DNA of 9,566 nucleotides from an uncultured bacterium (GCA_900555175.1 USJT01000024.1:1-9566), one strand, 5' to 3'. Positions 1-7,124 are shown, counted from the stretch's first letter. Notes: a model not told the origin generated them from the sequence alone. Program-made: numbers and translations.

Positions 1-2
1 CT

Positions 3-263
3 CAATTTGAAGCAGGGAAAGAAAAAGTTGAAAAAGGCGGGGTTGTAAGAGATAAAAAAGTACATTTTGAAGTTATTGAAAATGTAATAAATTTTGCAAA
101 AAATCTTGGATATACAATTAAAGGACTTACATTTTCATCAATAAAAGGTCCGTCAGGGAATATTGAATATTTAGTTTGGCTTTCAACAGATAAAACTGAA
201 AAAGCTGAAGATTTTAATATCAAAGAAATTATTGATACTGCATTTGAAACTTTAAATTCCTAA
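3..263 (+). CDS. tlyA: TlyA family rRNA 2'-O-methyltransferase / hemolysin-like protein, C-terminal part
   Basis: This is the last 86 codons of a gene whose start lies left of the window; it ends at TAA 261-263. The first visible residues, QFEAGKEKVEKGGVVRD, match the conserved block after the catalytic lysine of the TlyA FtsJ-like methyltransferase domain (the family reads KPQFE; K and P lie just outside). The later GPSGNIEYLVWLS stretch is the family's C-terminal strand, and its Glu fits the last member of the K-D-K-E catalytic tetrad. Family members join an S4 RNA-binding domain to an FtsJ methyltransferase and 2'-O-methylate rRNA cytidines, in some species making ribosomes sensitive to capreomycin. 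The S4 domain, SAM site and start cannot be seen. The gene ends tail-to-tail against the next, leftward gene with a 4-base overlap. Confidence 0.9.
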   Translation, partial: QFEAGKEKVEKGGVVRDKKVHFEVIENVINFAKNLGYTIKGLTFSSIKGPSGNIEYLVWLSTDKTEKAEDFNIKEIIDTAFETLNS

Positions 264-273
264 ATTTTAGGAA
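257..273. repeat. Perfect inverted repeat over two convergent stop codons
   Basis: Eight-base arms at 257-264 and 266-273 are exact reverse complements around one central base (265). The dyad covers the TAA of the rightward tlyA (261-263) and the TAG of the leftward gene (262-260). As RNA it could fold into a 7-bp stem with a 3-nt loop in either direction. The stem is AT-rich with only two G-C pairs and no clear T-tract follows, so it is at best a weak bidirectional terminator and may be chance. Confidence 0.4.
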
Positions 274-679
274 GTCCTACAACCGGAGTTGCACCGTATA
301 AATCAATATATCTAAAGAAATTCAAAACGACTCCCGGTTGGAAAAAGTAATTGTTATTTGTCGGCGTAATTTTTAACATAGAATGATTGCTATCAACTTT
401 TACAACGCTTGCAAGATAATCTTTATTTACAGCATTAAACAATATATAACCTGTTTTAGACTGCATCTCCTCAACCGTAAATCTGTTTGCATTAGCACTT
501 GCAAGAGCCATATAAAACAATTTTTCAGGTGAAAGTTTATAAGTTCTTGTGCAAATATTGAAATTTACATTTTGAGGAGTAACAAGCGTACTCAACAACA
601 AATCATCCGCCTTTACAGAAATTTGACTTAAAAATAAAACGCATAAAAAAGTTATAAAATATTTTATTGTTCTTTCCAT
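260..679 (-). CDS. Small predicted secreted protein of unknown function
   Basis: I do not recognise this 139-residue protein. Residues 1-24 look like a Sec signal peptide: a basic start (MERTIKY), a hydrophobic core (about residues 8-20) and a likely cleavage after VKA before DD. The mature part is about 115 residues, has one cysteine (C43) and no further obvious membrane segment. It includes a YKLSPEKLFYMALASANANRF stretch and ends in GLPKI. The start overlaps the last 16 bases of polA. A Shine-Dalgarno-like AGGTGA (688-683), three bases before the ATG, lies inside polA codons, so translation is probably coupled to polA on one mRNA. Codon use resembles the neighbours. The gene itself is well supported by its signal peptide, its ribosome site and its tight fit between tlyA and polA; the function is unknown. 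Confidence 0.75.
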   Translation of the reverse strand: MERTIKYFITFLCVLFLSQISVKADDLLLSTLVTPQNVNFNICTRTYKLSPEKLFYMALASANANRFTVEEMQSKTGYILFNAVNKDYLASVVKVDSNHSMLKITPTNNNYFFQPGVVLNFFRYIDLYGATPVVGLPKI

Positions 680-3519
680 GATTCACCTACATTCACATCG
701 ACAACAAGCGGAACTGATAAAGGTTGATTCAATTCCATTGCCTCTTTTACTAATTTTGATACAATCTCAAGTTCGGGTTTATAAACTTCAACCACAAGTT
801 CATCGTGAACCTGCATAATCATTTTTGATTTTAAATTATTTTCTTTCAATTTTTTTGCAAAATCAATCATTGCAATTTTCATTAAATCAGCAGCAGTACC
901 TTGCATTGGCTGATTAATTGCAGCACGTTTTGCAAATTCTCTTATCATACCGTTTGAGCTTGAAAGTTCTGTTGATAAATATCTTTTGCGGCCGAATATC
1001 GTTTGTACATAACCGTTTTCTTCAGCTTGCAAAACAGTAGCCTCCATATAAGCTTTTACTTTTGAATAAGTTGCAAAATATTTATTTATAAAAGTTTCCG
1101 CCTCAGCATTTGAAATTCCTAAAGCTTTTGCAAGACCGTATTTGCTTTGCCCGTATATTATTCCAAAATTTACAGCCTTTGATTTATAACGCATTTCTTT
1201 AGTAACTTCTTCAACCGGTACATCAAAAACCTTTGAAGCAGTTAAGGTATGAACATCTACTCCGCTATTAAATGCTTCTTGCAAATGCTTATCTTGACTT
1301 ATGTGAGCCAACAATCTTAGCTCAATCTGAGAATAATCCGCAGATAATATAAGCCCGTTTTCTCTATCTCCGGCAACAAATGCGTTTCTAATCTTATTAC
1401 CTTCTTCAGTTCTGACAGGTATATTTTGCAAATTAGGATTTGAAGAAGACAATCTGCCTGTTGCAGTAACAGTCTGATTATAAGTTGTATGAATTCTGTT
1501 ATCTTTTCTATCAATCAATGCAGGAAGTGCCTCTGTATAAGTTGATTTCAACTTTGAATATCTTCTGTAATCCAAAATTAATTTTGCTATTTCATAATCT
1601 TCAGCCAACTCTTCAAGCACAGCAGCATTTGTAGAATAACTTGTTTTACCACGTTTTTTCTTTGCTTTAAGTCCCATCTTATCAAATAAAACTTCACCAA
1701 CCTGACGAGGAGAATTTATATTGAAAGGTTGTCCTGCCAAATCATAGATTTTACCTTCAATTTTTGACAATTCATTATTCATAAATGTTGTCAATTCATG
1801 CAAATAACTTTCATCAACCGCAACACCTGTATATTCCATATCAGCAAGCACAAATGTTAAAGGAACTTCTACATTATAAGTAAGTTCAAGCTCCTTCTCA
1901 TCAAGATTTTTAACCCAATAACGAGTAAGTTCAAGAATACAAAAAGCTTCATCAGTCGCAAAATCAAAAACACTATCAAGATTTGCATCTTTAAATGAAA
2001 TTTGCTTTTTCTTATTCTTTTCAAATGGTGCAAAAGCAGGAACTGCATGGTTTAATTGTTCCATAGCCTGAATATCAAGTTCATGATTTCTTTGCGGATC
2101 TTTCACATAACTTGCTAATACAGTATCAAAAATTATGCCTTTTGCATTAATATCAATATTTCTTAAAATATTAAATTGCGTTTTCACATCATGAGCAGTT
2201 TTTTTAATATTTTCATCTTCAAATATAGGTTTTAACAAACCAATTACATCATCAATTCTCAACTGATTTTCAGCATTTGAATGTTTTAGCGGAATATAAA
2301 AAGTTTTTGTCACACTGTTACTATCTGTTTGAACTGATATTTTAGAATCAGCAGAAATATTTGAATTATATGCAAACGCAACACCTACAACATCTGACGT
2401 AATCGCATTTTTTACATCAGCATAAATATTGAAAGCAATCAATGATTGCCCTTTCAATTCATCAATCATTTGTGATAAATCTGAAGAATCAGTAATCAAT
2501 TTTTTATCAAATTTAAAATCACTTTCTTTATTAATTTCTTCATTTACAGCATCAGCAAAAAATCCTAACTGCATAGTTCCTTTTTTTTCAACTGAAGGAA
2601 TATTTACAGCACCTTCAACCTTGTCAAAAGAATATAAAATCTCGTTAATATTTTTGATAAATGTGTAAAACTGCATTTTTTTCAAAAATTCAGTAACAAC
2701 AGAAACCTCAGGCAAATCAACCTTTGTTTTATCAAAATCGAAATCAATATCAAGATTTCTAACAATAGTTGCAAGATATTGACTTAACTTAGCCTGCTCT
2801 TTTCCTGCACAAATTTTTTCTCTTATTGATTTTTCAGGAATATTTTCACAATCAGCAAGAACATTATCCAGAGTAGAATATTTTGCAAGAAGTTTTTGAG
2901 CAGTTTTTTCGCCTATCCCCTTAACCCCGGGTATGCAGTCAGACACATCTCCTCGCAGGCCTTTATAATCTATAACCTGATTTGGATAAACCCCTAATTT
3001 TTCATAAATTTTATCCCAATTATATTCAATCAACTCACCTTTTGAAGGCAAAATAACCTTCACGCAACCATCTTTATCAACTAGCTGAAAAGCGTCCTGA
3101 TCACCAGTCAAAATCAAAACTTTATGTCCTAGTTCGCATGCTTTTTTAGAAATTGTTCCGATGACATCATCCGCCTCAAATCCCTCTTTTGTATAAATAG
3201 GAATATTAAATGCCTTTAATCCTTCAAAAATTAAACCCATTTGGATTTGCATATTATCAGGCATAGCAGCACGATTTGATTTATAATCCGAAAAAGTTTC
3301 AGTACGAAAAGTTCTATGACTTACATCAAATGCAACGGCAATAGCATCAGCATTCAAATCATTATTTTTTAAAAGGTCAAATATAGCTTTAAAAAAGCCA
3401 TAAACAGCCCATGTCGGAGTGCCGTCAGAAGTTCTCATATTGCTTCTTTCTAAAGCATAATATTGCCTAAAAGCCAATGCATGTCCATCTATTAATATTA
3501 AAGTTTTATTTTCTGCCAT
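664..3519 (-). CDS. polA: DNA polymerase I with a degenerate proofreading domain
   Basis: The gene encodes a full-length, 951-residue Pol I, which fills repair gaps and removes Okazaki primers. The 5' nuclease domain (about 1-300) keeps its acidic metal ligands: D11, D65, E115/D117/D118, D140, D142, D191 and D194, with a helix-hairpin-helix around GVKGIGEKTA (198-207). The 3'-5' exonuclease fold (about 340-540) is present, but its catalytic residues are replaced: the FDTET motif reads FNIYA (363-367), the third Asp aligns with Q448 and the fourth with E524. The polymerase domain (about 545-951) has TGRLSS (688-693), motif A with D728, motif B with R777, K781 and F785, and motif C QVHDE with D906/E907. 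It should therefore synthesise DNA without proofreading. No strong Shine-Dalgarno precedes the ATG. A terminator upstream separates it from clpX, and the small secreted protein overlaps its end. Confidence 0.97.
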   Translation of the reverse strand: MAENKTLILIDGHALAFRQYYALERSNMRTSDGTPTWAVYGFFKAIFDLLKNNDLNADAIAVAFDVSHRTFRTETFSDYKSNRAAMPDNMQIQMGLIFEGLKAFNIPIYTKEGFEADDVIGTISKKACELGHKVLILTGDQDAFQLVDKDGCVKVILPSKGELIEYNWDKIYEKLGVYPNQVIDYKGLRGDVSDCIPGVKGIGEKTAQKLLAKYSTLDNVLADCENIPEKSIREKICAGKEQAKLSQYLATIVRNLDIDFDFDKTKVDLPEVSVVTEFLKKMQFYTFIKNINEILYSFDKVEGAVNIPSVEKKGTMQLGFFADAVNEEINKESDFKFDKKLITDSSDLSQMIDELKGQSLIAFNIYADVKNAITSDVVGVAFAYNSNISADSKISVQTDSNSVTKTFYIPLKHSNAENQLRIDDVIGLLKPIFEDENIKKTAHDVKTQFNILRNIDINAKGIIFDTVLASYVKDPQRNHELDIQAMEQLNHAVPAFAPFEKNKKKQISFKDANLDSVFDFATDEAFCILELTRYWVKNLDEKELELTYNVEVPLTFVLADMEYTGVAVDESYLHELTTFMNNELSKIEGKIYDLAGQPFNINSPRQVGEVLFDKMGLKAKKKRGKTSYSTNAAVLEELAEDYEIAKLILDYRRYSKLKSTYTEALPALIDRKDNRIHTTYNQTVTATGRLSSSNPNLQNIPVRTEEGNKIRNAFVAGDRENGLILSADYSQIELRLLAHISQDKHLQEAFNSGVDVHTLTASKVFDVPVEEVTKEMRYKSKAVNFGIIYGQSKYGLAKALGISNAEAETFINKYFATYSKVKAYMEATVLQAEENGYVQTIFGRKRYLSTELSSSNGMIREFAKRAAINQPMQGTAADLMKIAMIDFAKKLKENNLKSKMIMQVHDELVVEVYKPELEIVSKLVKEAMELNQPLSVPLVVDVNVGESWKEQ
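683..688 (-). promoter_or_regulatory. Ribosome binding site inside the 3' end of polA
   Basis: On the minus strand AGGTGA (688 down to 683) precedes the ATG at 679-677 by three bases. It matches the 3' half of the canonical AGGAGGTGATC element. It sits within polA codons near the C-terminal GES residues, which fixes the start of the small secreted protein and argues for co-translation with polA. Confidence 0.6.
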
Positions 3520-3562
3520 ATATATATTTTTTCATAAAACAGCATGTTTTACAAATATGTTA

Positions 3563-3576
3563 AGTAATTAATTACT
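3563..3576. repeat. 14-bp perfect palindrome in the polA leader
   Basis: AGTAATTAATTACT is its own reverse complement. It lies about 45 bases before the polA ATG and next to the T-run of the clpX terminator. It could be a protein-binding dyad controlling polA. In DNA this AT-rich such a palindrome can also arise by chance, and I see no convincing -35/-10 pair to anchor it. Confidence 0.3.
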
Positions 3577-3605
3577 AAAAAAGGCGATTATTAAAACCGC
3601 CTTTT
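3577..3605 (-). terminator. Rho-independent terminator after clpX
   Basis: Read leftward, the RNA has an 8-bp stem (3605-3598 paired with 3586-3579, AAAAGGCG/CGCCTTTT) with an 11-nt loop. The stem's final Ts run on into a six-T tract (3582-3577). It starts about ten bases past the clpX stop (3616). This should end the clpP-clpX transcript and leave polA to its own promoter in about 3520-3577. Confidence 0.85.
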
Positions 3606-3615
3606 ATAACTTATT

Positions 3616-4920
3616 CTATGCTGTAATTTCCTTATCTTTTACAGTTGTCGGAAGAGGTACAACCTCAGCATTTTTTCTGTTCCTTACCATATCAGCAGTT
3701 ACAACAAATTTTGTTATATCCTTTTTGGTTGGAACATCATACATAACATCAAGCATTATCTCTTCAACAATTGATCTTAATGCTCTTGCACCTGTCTTAC
3801 GTTTGATAGCTTCTTGAGCAATCAAATCAATAGCTTCAGGTTCAAATTCCAAATCAACACCATCCATTTCCAATAAACATTTATATTGTTTAAGAACAGC
3901 ATTTTTAGGTTCTGTCAAAATCATCTTCAATGTTTTTTCATTCAATTCATCAAGAACTGCATAAATTGGAACACGACCTATAAATTCAGGAATTAAACCA
4001 AATTTTAACAAGTCTTCAGGCTGCAATTTCTTAAGCATTTTAACAGCAGCGGCATCTTTTTCAGCTTGAGTCATAGGAGCTTTTGCACCAAACCCAACAG
4101 AAATACCTTCACCTGCTCTGCGTTCAACGATTTTTTCCAAACCTACAAACGCACCACCAACAATAAATAATATATTGCTTGTATCAATTTCGATAAATTC
4201 TTGATGCGGATGTTTTCTTCCCCCTTGAGGCGGAACATGTGCAACAGTACCTTCAATCATCTTCAATAAAGCCTGTTGAACACCTTCACCTGAAACATCA
4301 CGGGTAATAGATGTATTTTCAGATTTTCTTGAAATCTTATCAATTTCATCGATATATATAATACCTCTTTCAGCTTTTGAAGAATCAAAATCAGCATTTT
4401 GATATAAACGAAGTAATATATTTTCAACATCATCACCGACATACCCTGCTTCGGTCAAAGTAGTTGCATCTGCAACAGCAAAAGGTACATCTAACATTTT
4501 TGCAAGCGTTTGAGCCAATAAAGTTTTACCTGAACCTGTCGGTCCGACAAGAAGAATATTTGACTTTTGAATTTCAACATTATCCTTCAAATCAGCTTCT
4601 TTATTGTGTTTTAATCTCTTGTAGTGATTATAAACAGCAACTGATAAAACTTTTTTGGCATCATCCTGACCAACAATATATTCATCAAGATATGCTTTTA
4701 TTTCATGAGGTTTTGGAATAGGTTTTTCTTCAGCTTTAGCTTCTTCTCCACCGTTTTCCTTATCTTTATTTTCAAAGAATTCTTCATCAAGTATCTGATT
4801 ACAAAGTTCTACACATTCATCGCAAATATAAACTTCAGGACCTGCAATCAATTTTTTTACTTGATCTTGAGATTTTCCGCAAAATGAACATTTTAATCTA
4901 CTGTCATCATGTTTTGGCAT
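3616..4920 (-). CDS. clpX: ATP-dependent Clp protease, unfoldase subunit ClpX
   Basis: This 434-residue AAA+ protein recognises tagged or misfolded cytoplasmic proteins, unfolds them and threads them into ClpP. The N-terminal zinc-binding domain has four cysteines (C11, C14, C33, C36) and is followed by an acidic, Lys/Glu-rich linker (about 45-70). The ATPase shows Walker A GPTGSGKT (126-133), the substrate-gripping pore loop GYVG (159-162), Walker B IIYIDE (187-192), an RKH loop (235-237), an arginine-finger candidate in FIGR (R316) and sensor 2 GAR (377-379). The ClpP-docking loop reads VGF (275-277) where E. coli has IGF, a conservative change. Length is normal for the family. The ATG at 4920 gives the usual distance to the zinc finger, though its Shine-Dalgarno is weak. 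It lies 65 bases downstream of clpP, probably on the same mRNA, and ends at a strong terminator. Confidence 0.98.
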   Translation of the reverse strand: MPKHDDSRLKCSFCGKSQDQVKKLIAGPEVYICDECVELCNQILDEEFFENKDKENGGEEAKAEEKPIPKPHEIKAYLDEYIVGQDDAKKVLSVAVYNHYKRLKHNKEADLKDNVEIQKSNILLVGPTGSGKTLLAQTLAKMLDVPFAVADATTLTEAGYVGDDVENILLRLYQNADFDSSKAERGIIYIDEIDKISRKSENTSITRDVSGEGVQQALLKMIEGTVAHVPPQGGRKHPHQEFIEIDTSNILFIVGGAFVGLEKIVERRAGEGISVGFGAKAPMTQAEKDAAAVKMLKKLQPEDLLKFGLIPEFIGRVPIYAVLDELNEKTLKMILTEPKNAVLKQYKCLLEMDGVDLEFEPEAIDLIAQEAIKRKTGARALRSIVEEIMLDVMYDVPTKKDITKFVVTADMVRNRKNAEVVPLPTTVKDKEITA

Positions 4921-4939
4921 TTCTTACACCACAGCCTAC

Positions 4940-4965
4940 ATTTTTAAATAGTTTTATTTAAAAAT
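4940..4965. repeat. Perfect AT-only hairpin between clpP and clpX
   Basis: Arms at 4940-4950 and 4955-4965 are exact reverse complements (11 bp) around a 4-nt loop. All stem pairs are A-T. On the mRNA it lies between the clpP stop (4986) and the clpX start (4920), about 20 bases before the clpX ATG. With no G-C pairs and no T-run after it in the leftward direction, it does not look like a terminator. It could influence mRNA processing or clpX translation. Confidence 0.5.
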
Positions 4966-4985
4966 ACAAGCCTATCCTTTCTTTC

Positions 4986-5576
4986 TTACTTAATTGCATC
5001 TCTTGAAATAACTTTATCAATCATACCGTATTCAAGTGCTTCGGCAGGAGTCATAATATAATCACGATCAGTATCTTTTTCAATTTTCTTAATAGACTGA
5101 CCTGTATTTGAAGCAAGAATTTCGTTCAATGATTTTTTAATTCTTATAATTTCAGCAGCTTGAATTTCAATATCAGTAGCCTGACCTTGAGCACCGCCTA
5201 GAGGTTGGTGAATAAGTACACGAGAATGAGGTAAAGCCATACGTTTTCCTTTAGCACCTGAAGATAAAAGGAATGCGCCCATTGAAGCAGCTTGACCTAA
5301 ACAAATTGTAGAAACATCTGCTCTGATATGCTGCATAGTATCATAAATAGCAAAACCTGCAGTTACAGAACCACCTGGGCTGTTTATATATAGCATAATA
5401 TCTTTTTCAGGATTTTCACTATCTAACAATAACAATTGAGCAACGATTAAATTTGCAACCATGTCATCAATAGGAGTTCCCAAGAAAATAATTCTCTCTC
5501 TTAACAATCTTGAAAAGATATCAAAAGAACGTTCACCTCTGCTGGATTGCTCTATTACAACGGGTACAAAACTCAT
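4986..5576 (-). CDS. clpP: ATP-dependent Clp protease proteolytic subunit ClpP
   Basis: This 196-residue serine peptidase forms the barrel-shaped chamber that degrades proteins fed to it by ClpX or other Clp ATPases. The catalytic triad is intact: S98 in GQAASMGA, H123 in LIHQP and D172 in DTDRDYIM. The oxyanion strand [12 protein letters not shown] (63-74) is present. The [18 protein letters not shown] segment near residues 16-33 is the typical N-terminal region, including the axial-loop base. Length is normal and there is no long propeptide. A good Shine-Dalgarno (AAAGGGA, 5590-5584) lies seven bases before the ATG. The gene is 65 bases upstream of clpX and 135 bases downstream of tig, the widespread tig-clpP-clpX order. 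A terminator after tig suggests clpPX can also be transcribed from its own promoter in 5577-5665. Confidence 0.98.
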   Translation of the reverse strand: MSFVPVVIEQSSRGERSFDIFSRLLRERIIFLGTPIDDMVANLIVAQLLLLDSENPEKDIMLYINSPGGSVTAGFAIYDTMQHIRADVSTICLGQAASMGAFLLSSGAKGKRMALPHSRVLIHQPLGGAQGQATDIEIQAAEIIRIKKSLNEILASNTGQSIKKIEKDTDRDYIMTPAEALEYGMIDKVISRDAIK

Positions 5577-5583
5577 GATTAAT

Positions 5584-5590
5584 TCCCTTT
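5584..5590 (-). promoter_or_regulatory. clpP ribosome binding site
   Basis: AAAGGGA on the minus strand lies seven bases before the clpP ATG (5576-5574). The match and spacing are good and support the chosen start. Confidence 0.7.
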
Positions 5591-5602
5591 CTTTTTATCT
5601 CG

Positions 5603-5628
5603 TGTTTGATAATACTTTTTACCAAACA
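5603..5628 (-). promoter_or_regulatory. Dyad / possible 5' leader hairpin upstream of clpP
   Basis: On the minus strand TGTTTGGTA (5628-5620) can pair with TATCAAACA (5611-5603) over an 8-nt loop: nine pairs, one of them G-U. It lies 27 bases before the clpP ATG and just upstream of the ribosome site. It does not match the CIRCE (HrcA) or CtsR operators known for clp genes. It could be a binding site for another regulator or an RNA hairpin. The region also contains TATTAT-like boxes, but I cannot assign a firm promoter. Confidence 0.4.
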
Positions 5629-5665
5629 TATTAATATTCATTGTATAACTTTTTATAATATTAAT

Positions 5666-5695
5666 CAAAAATGTGCCGTTGTAAATACGGCACAT
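5666..5695 (-). terminator. Rho-independent terminator after tig
   Basis: Read leftward, ATGTGCCGT (5695-5687) and ACGGCACAT (5679-5671) form a perfect 9-bp stem with a 7-nt loop. The stem's last T and the next four bases give a run of five Ts. It begins 17 bases past the tig stop. It should end, or partly attenuate, the tig transcript before clpP. Confidence 0.8.
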
Positions 5696-5711
5696 ATATT
5701 ATTTGAAATTT

Positions 5712-7004
5712 TTACTTGATTTCAACTTTGTTGTTTGCATTCAAGAAATCTCTTACTTTTTCATTCAAAGCTTGTTGAGAAATAGAAGCAAGAACTTGAG
5801 GATTTTGACCTAATTGTTTAATCAAGTCTTGAGGTTTCAATCCGTAAGCTGCACTTAATTGAGTAAATTTATTTTCAATATCTTTTTGTTCAAGCTTGAT
5901 ATTTTCTTCTTTTGCAATCTTATCGATTACTAAAGAATTTTTAATTCTTACAAGTGCATCTTCGTTCAAGTTTTTCAATAATTGATCTTCGCCTTGAGAT
6001 TTTACAAGAGCATCCCAATTAATACCTTGAGCTGCAAGTCTTTGTTTATATTCTTCTCTCAAAGAATTAGCTTCTCTGTCAATCATTGATTGAGGAATAT
6101 CAACTTTTGCAGCGTCTACAACAGTTTTGAATACTTCGTTTTCGGAATTCATTTTATTAGTTCTTTCACGTTGTGATTCAAGATATTTTTGAATATCAGC
6201 TTTTAATTCATCAACTGTTTTGAATGGGCCAACTTTTTGAGCAAATTCATCATTAAGTTCAGGGACTTTTCTTTCTTTAATTTCGTTAATTTTAATTTTG
6301 AAAGTTGCAGGTTGACCTTTCAATTTTTCATCGTGGTAATCTTCTGGGAAAGTTACCTTGATATCAAATTCATCATTCAAGTTTTTACCAACGATTTGTT
6401 CAGCAAAACCAGGAATAAAATTAGAATGAGCTAAATCAAGAGGGTAATTTTTTGCATCTCCTCCTTTGATTTTTTCACCGTTTGCAGTACCTTCAAAATC
6501 GATTACTGCGATATCAGTATCTTTTGTCGGTCTGTCAATAACTGTAACCTGTTCACTGTGTTGTTTCAAAAGATTGTCGATAGATTTTTGCATTGCATCT
6601 TCTTCGATTGGAGAATCTTTTACTTCAAGAGTCAAACCTTTATATTGACCAAGAGTAACTTCCGGTCTTAATTCAGCTTTTGCAGTAACTGTTAAATCTT
6701 CACCAACATTGAAATTGTAATTTGTAATATATGGTTGAGCGATTAAATCCAAGTCGTTATCTACAACAGCTTGGTTAATTGCTTTTGGCATCAAGTTTTC
6801 GATAGCTTCTTGTTTAATTCTTTCAGTACCAACATGTCTTTCAACAACAGCACGTGGAGCTTTTCCTTTTCTGAAGCCGTCAATATTTACATATTGAGAA
6901 ATTTTGTGAACTGCTTTGTTATAAGCATCTGCTGCATCTTTTGCAGGAATTGTAATATCTAATTTTACTACATTTTCTTTTTCTTTTTCTAAAGTTACTT
7001 TCAT
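5712..7004 (-). CDS. tig: Trigger factor, ribosome-associated chaperone and peptidyl-prolyl isomerase
   Basis: This 430-residue chaperone binds near the ribosomal exit tunnel and shields nascent chains. The N-terminal ribosome-binding domain carries the signature GFRKGKAP (43-50), which docks on protein L23. The FKBP-like isomerase domain spans about 155-245, with FIPGFAEQIVGKN at 196-208. The remainder is the helical chaperone arm region, ending in NNKVEIK. I chose the ATG at 7004 over an in-frame ATG at 7046. It has a strong Shine-Dalgarno AAAGGA (7017-7012) seven bases ahead, MKVTLEKEKENVVKLDIT matches the usual family start, and the length fits (E. coli 432). The upstream ATG lies inside the predicted -10 box. 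The gene is first in the tig-clpP-clpX order, with a terminator after it. Confidence 0.97.
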   Translation of the reverse strand: MKVTLEKEKENVVKLDITIPAKDAADAYNKAVHKISQYVNIDGFRKGKAPRAVVERHVGTERIKQEAIENLMPKAINQAVVDNDLDLIAQPYITNYNFNVGEDLTVTAKAELRPEVTLGQYKGLTLEVKDSPIEEDAMQKSIDNLLKQHSEQVTVIDRPTKDTDIAVIDFEGTANGEKIKGGDAKNYPLDLAHSNFIPGFAEQIVGKNLNDEFDIKVTFPEDYHDEKLKGQPATFKIKINEIKERKVPELNDEFAQKVGPFKTVDELKADIQKYLESQRERTNKMNSENEVFKTVVDAAKVDIPQSMIDREANSLREEYKQRLAAQGINWDALVKSQGEDQLLKNLNEDALVRIKNSLVIDKIAKEENIKLEQKDIENKFTQLSAAYGLKPQDLIKQLGQNPQVLASISQQALNEKVRDFLNANNKVEIK

Positions 7005-7011
7005 ATTTTCA

Positions 7012-7017
7012 TCCTTT
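7012..7017 (-). promoter_or_regulatory. tig ribosome binding site
   Basis: AAAGGA on the minus strand, seven bases before the ATG at 7004-7002, has near-ideal sequence and spacing. It decides the start in favour of 7004 rather than the in-frame ATG at 7046. Confidence 0.8.
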
Positions 7018-7041
7018 ATTTTACTTAATACTTTTGCAATA

Positions 7042-7069
7042 ATCATACCGCAAAAAAGAATTTGTGCAA
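7042..7069 (-). promoter_or_regulatory. Candidate sigma-70-type promoter for tig
   Basis: On the minus strand TTGCAC (7069-7064) and TATGAT (7047-7042) are 16 bases apart. The -10 box matches TATAAT at five of six positions, while the -35 shares only TTG. Transcription would begin near 7035, giving a leader of about 31 bases that includes the ribosome site at 7017-7012. Confidence 0.55.
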
Positions 7070-7109
7070 GTTTAGCGATTTACAAATAAAATAATTAAAA
7101 CAAATTTTA

Positions 7110-7118
7110 TGATATAAT
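7110..7118 (+). promoter_or_regulatory. Extended -10 promoter for the rightward operon, probably leaderless
   Basis: TGATATAAT at 7110-7118 is a perfect extended -10 element (TGn plus TATAAT). Counting the usual seven bases on, +1 falls at 7125, the A of the first ATG. No Shine-Dalgarno precedes that ATG and no good -35 is visible, which fits an extended -10 promoter making a leaderless mRNA. It is divergent from the tig promoter in the same 120-bp gap. Confidence 0.65.
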
Positions 7119-7124
7119 CAGAGC

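Noticed and set aside
2..223. Leftward open frame of 73 codons opposite tlyA
   Set aside because: It lies wholly antisense to the recognised tlyA coding frame and has no protein-family features or ribosome site.
1317..1514. Open frame of 65 codons inside polA on the same strand; also 2429-2668 on the opposite strand
   Set aside because: Both are alternative-frame shadows of the well-conserved polA sequence, with low-complexity translations.
3506..3535. Nine-codon upstream frame (MKKYIYGRK) overlapping the polA start
   Set aside because: It has no ribosome site. Short ATG frames in AT-rich leaders are common by chance, so a regulatory role is not supported.
4464..4887. Two rightward open frames antisense to clpX (4464-4721 and 4705-4887)
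   Set aside because: They mirror the clpX coding sequence; the Phe-rich translation of the second reflects the antisense of the Lys/Glu-rich linker.
5577..5665. CIRCE, CtsR or sigma-32 type heat-shock control elements before clpP
   Set aside because: I looked for TTAGCACTC/GAGTGCTAA and tandem GGTCAAA heptads and found none; only AT-rich boxes and the dyad reported above.
6237..6962. Three rightward open frames antisense to tig
   Set aside because: Shadows of a strong coding frame, with Phe/Ser-rich translations and no upstream signals.
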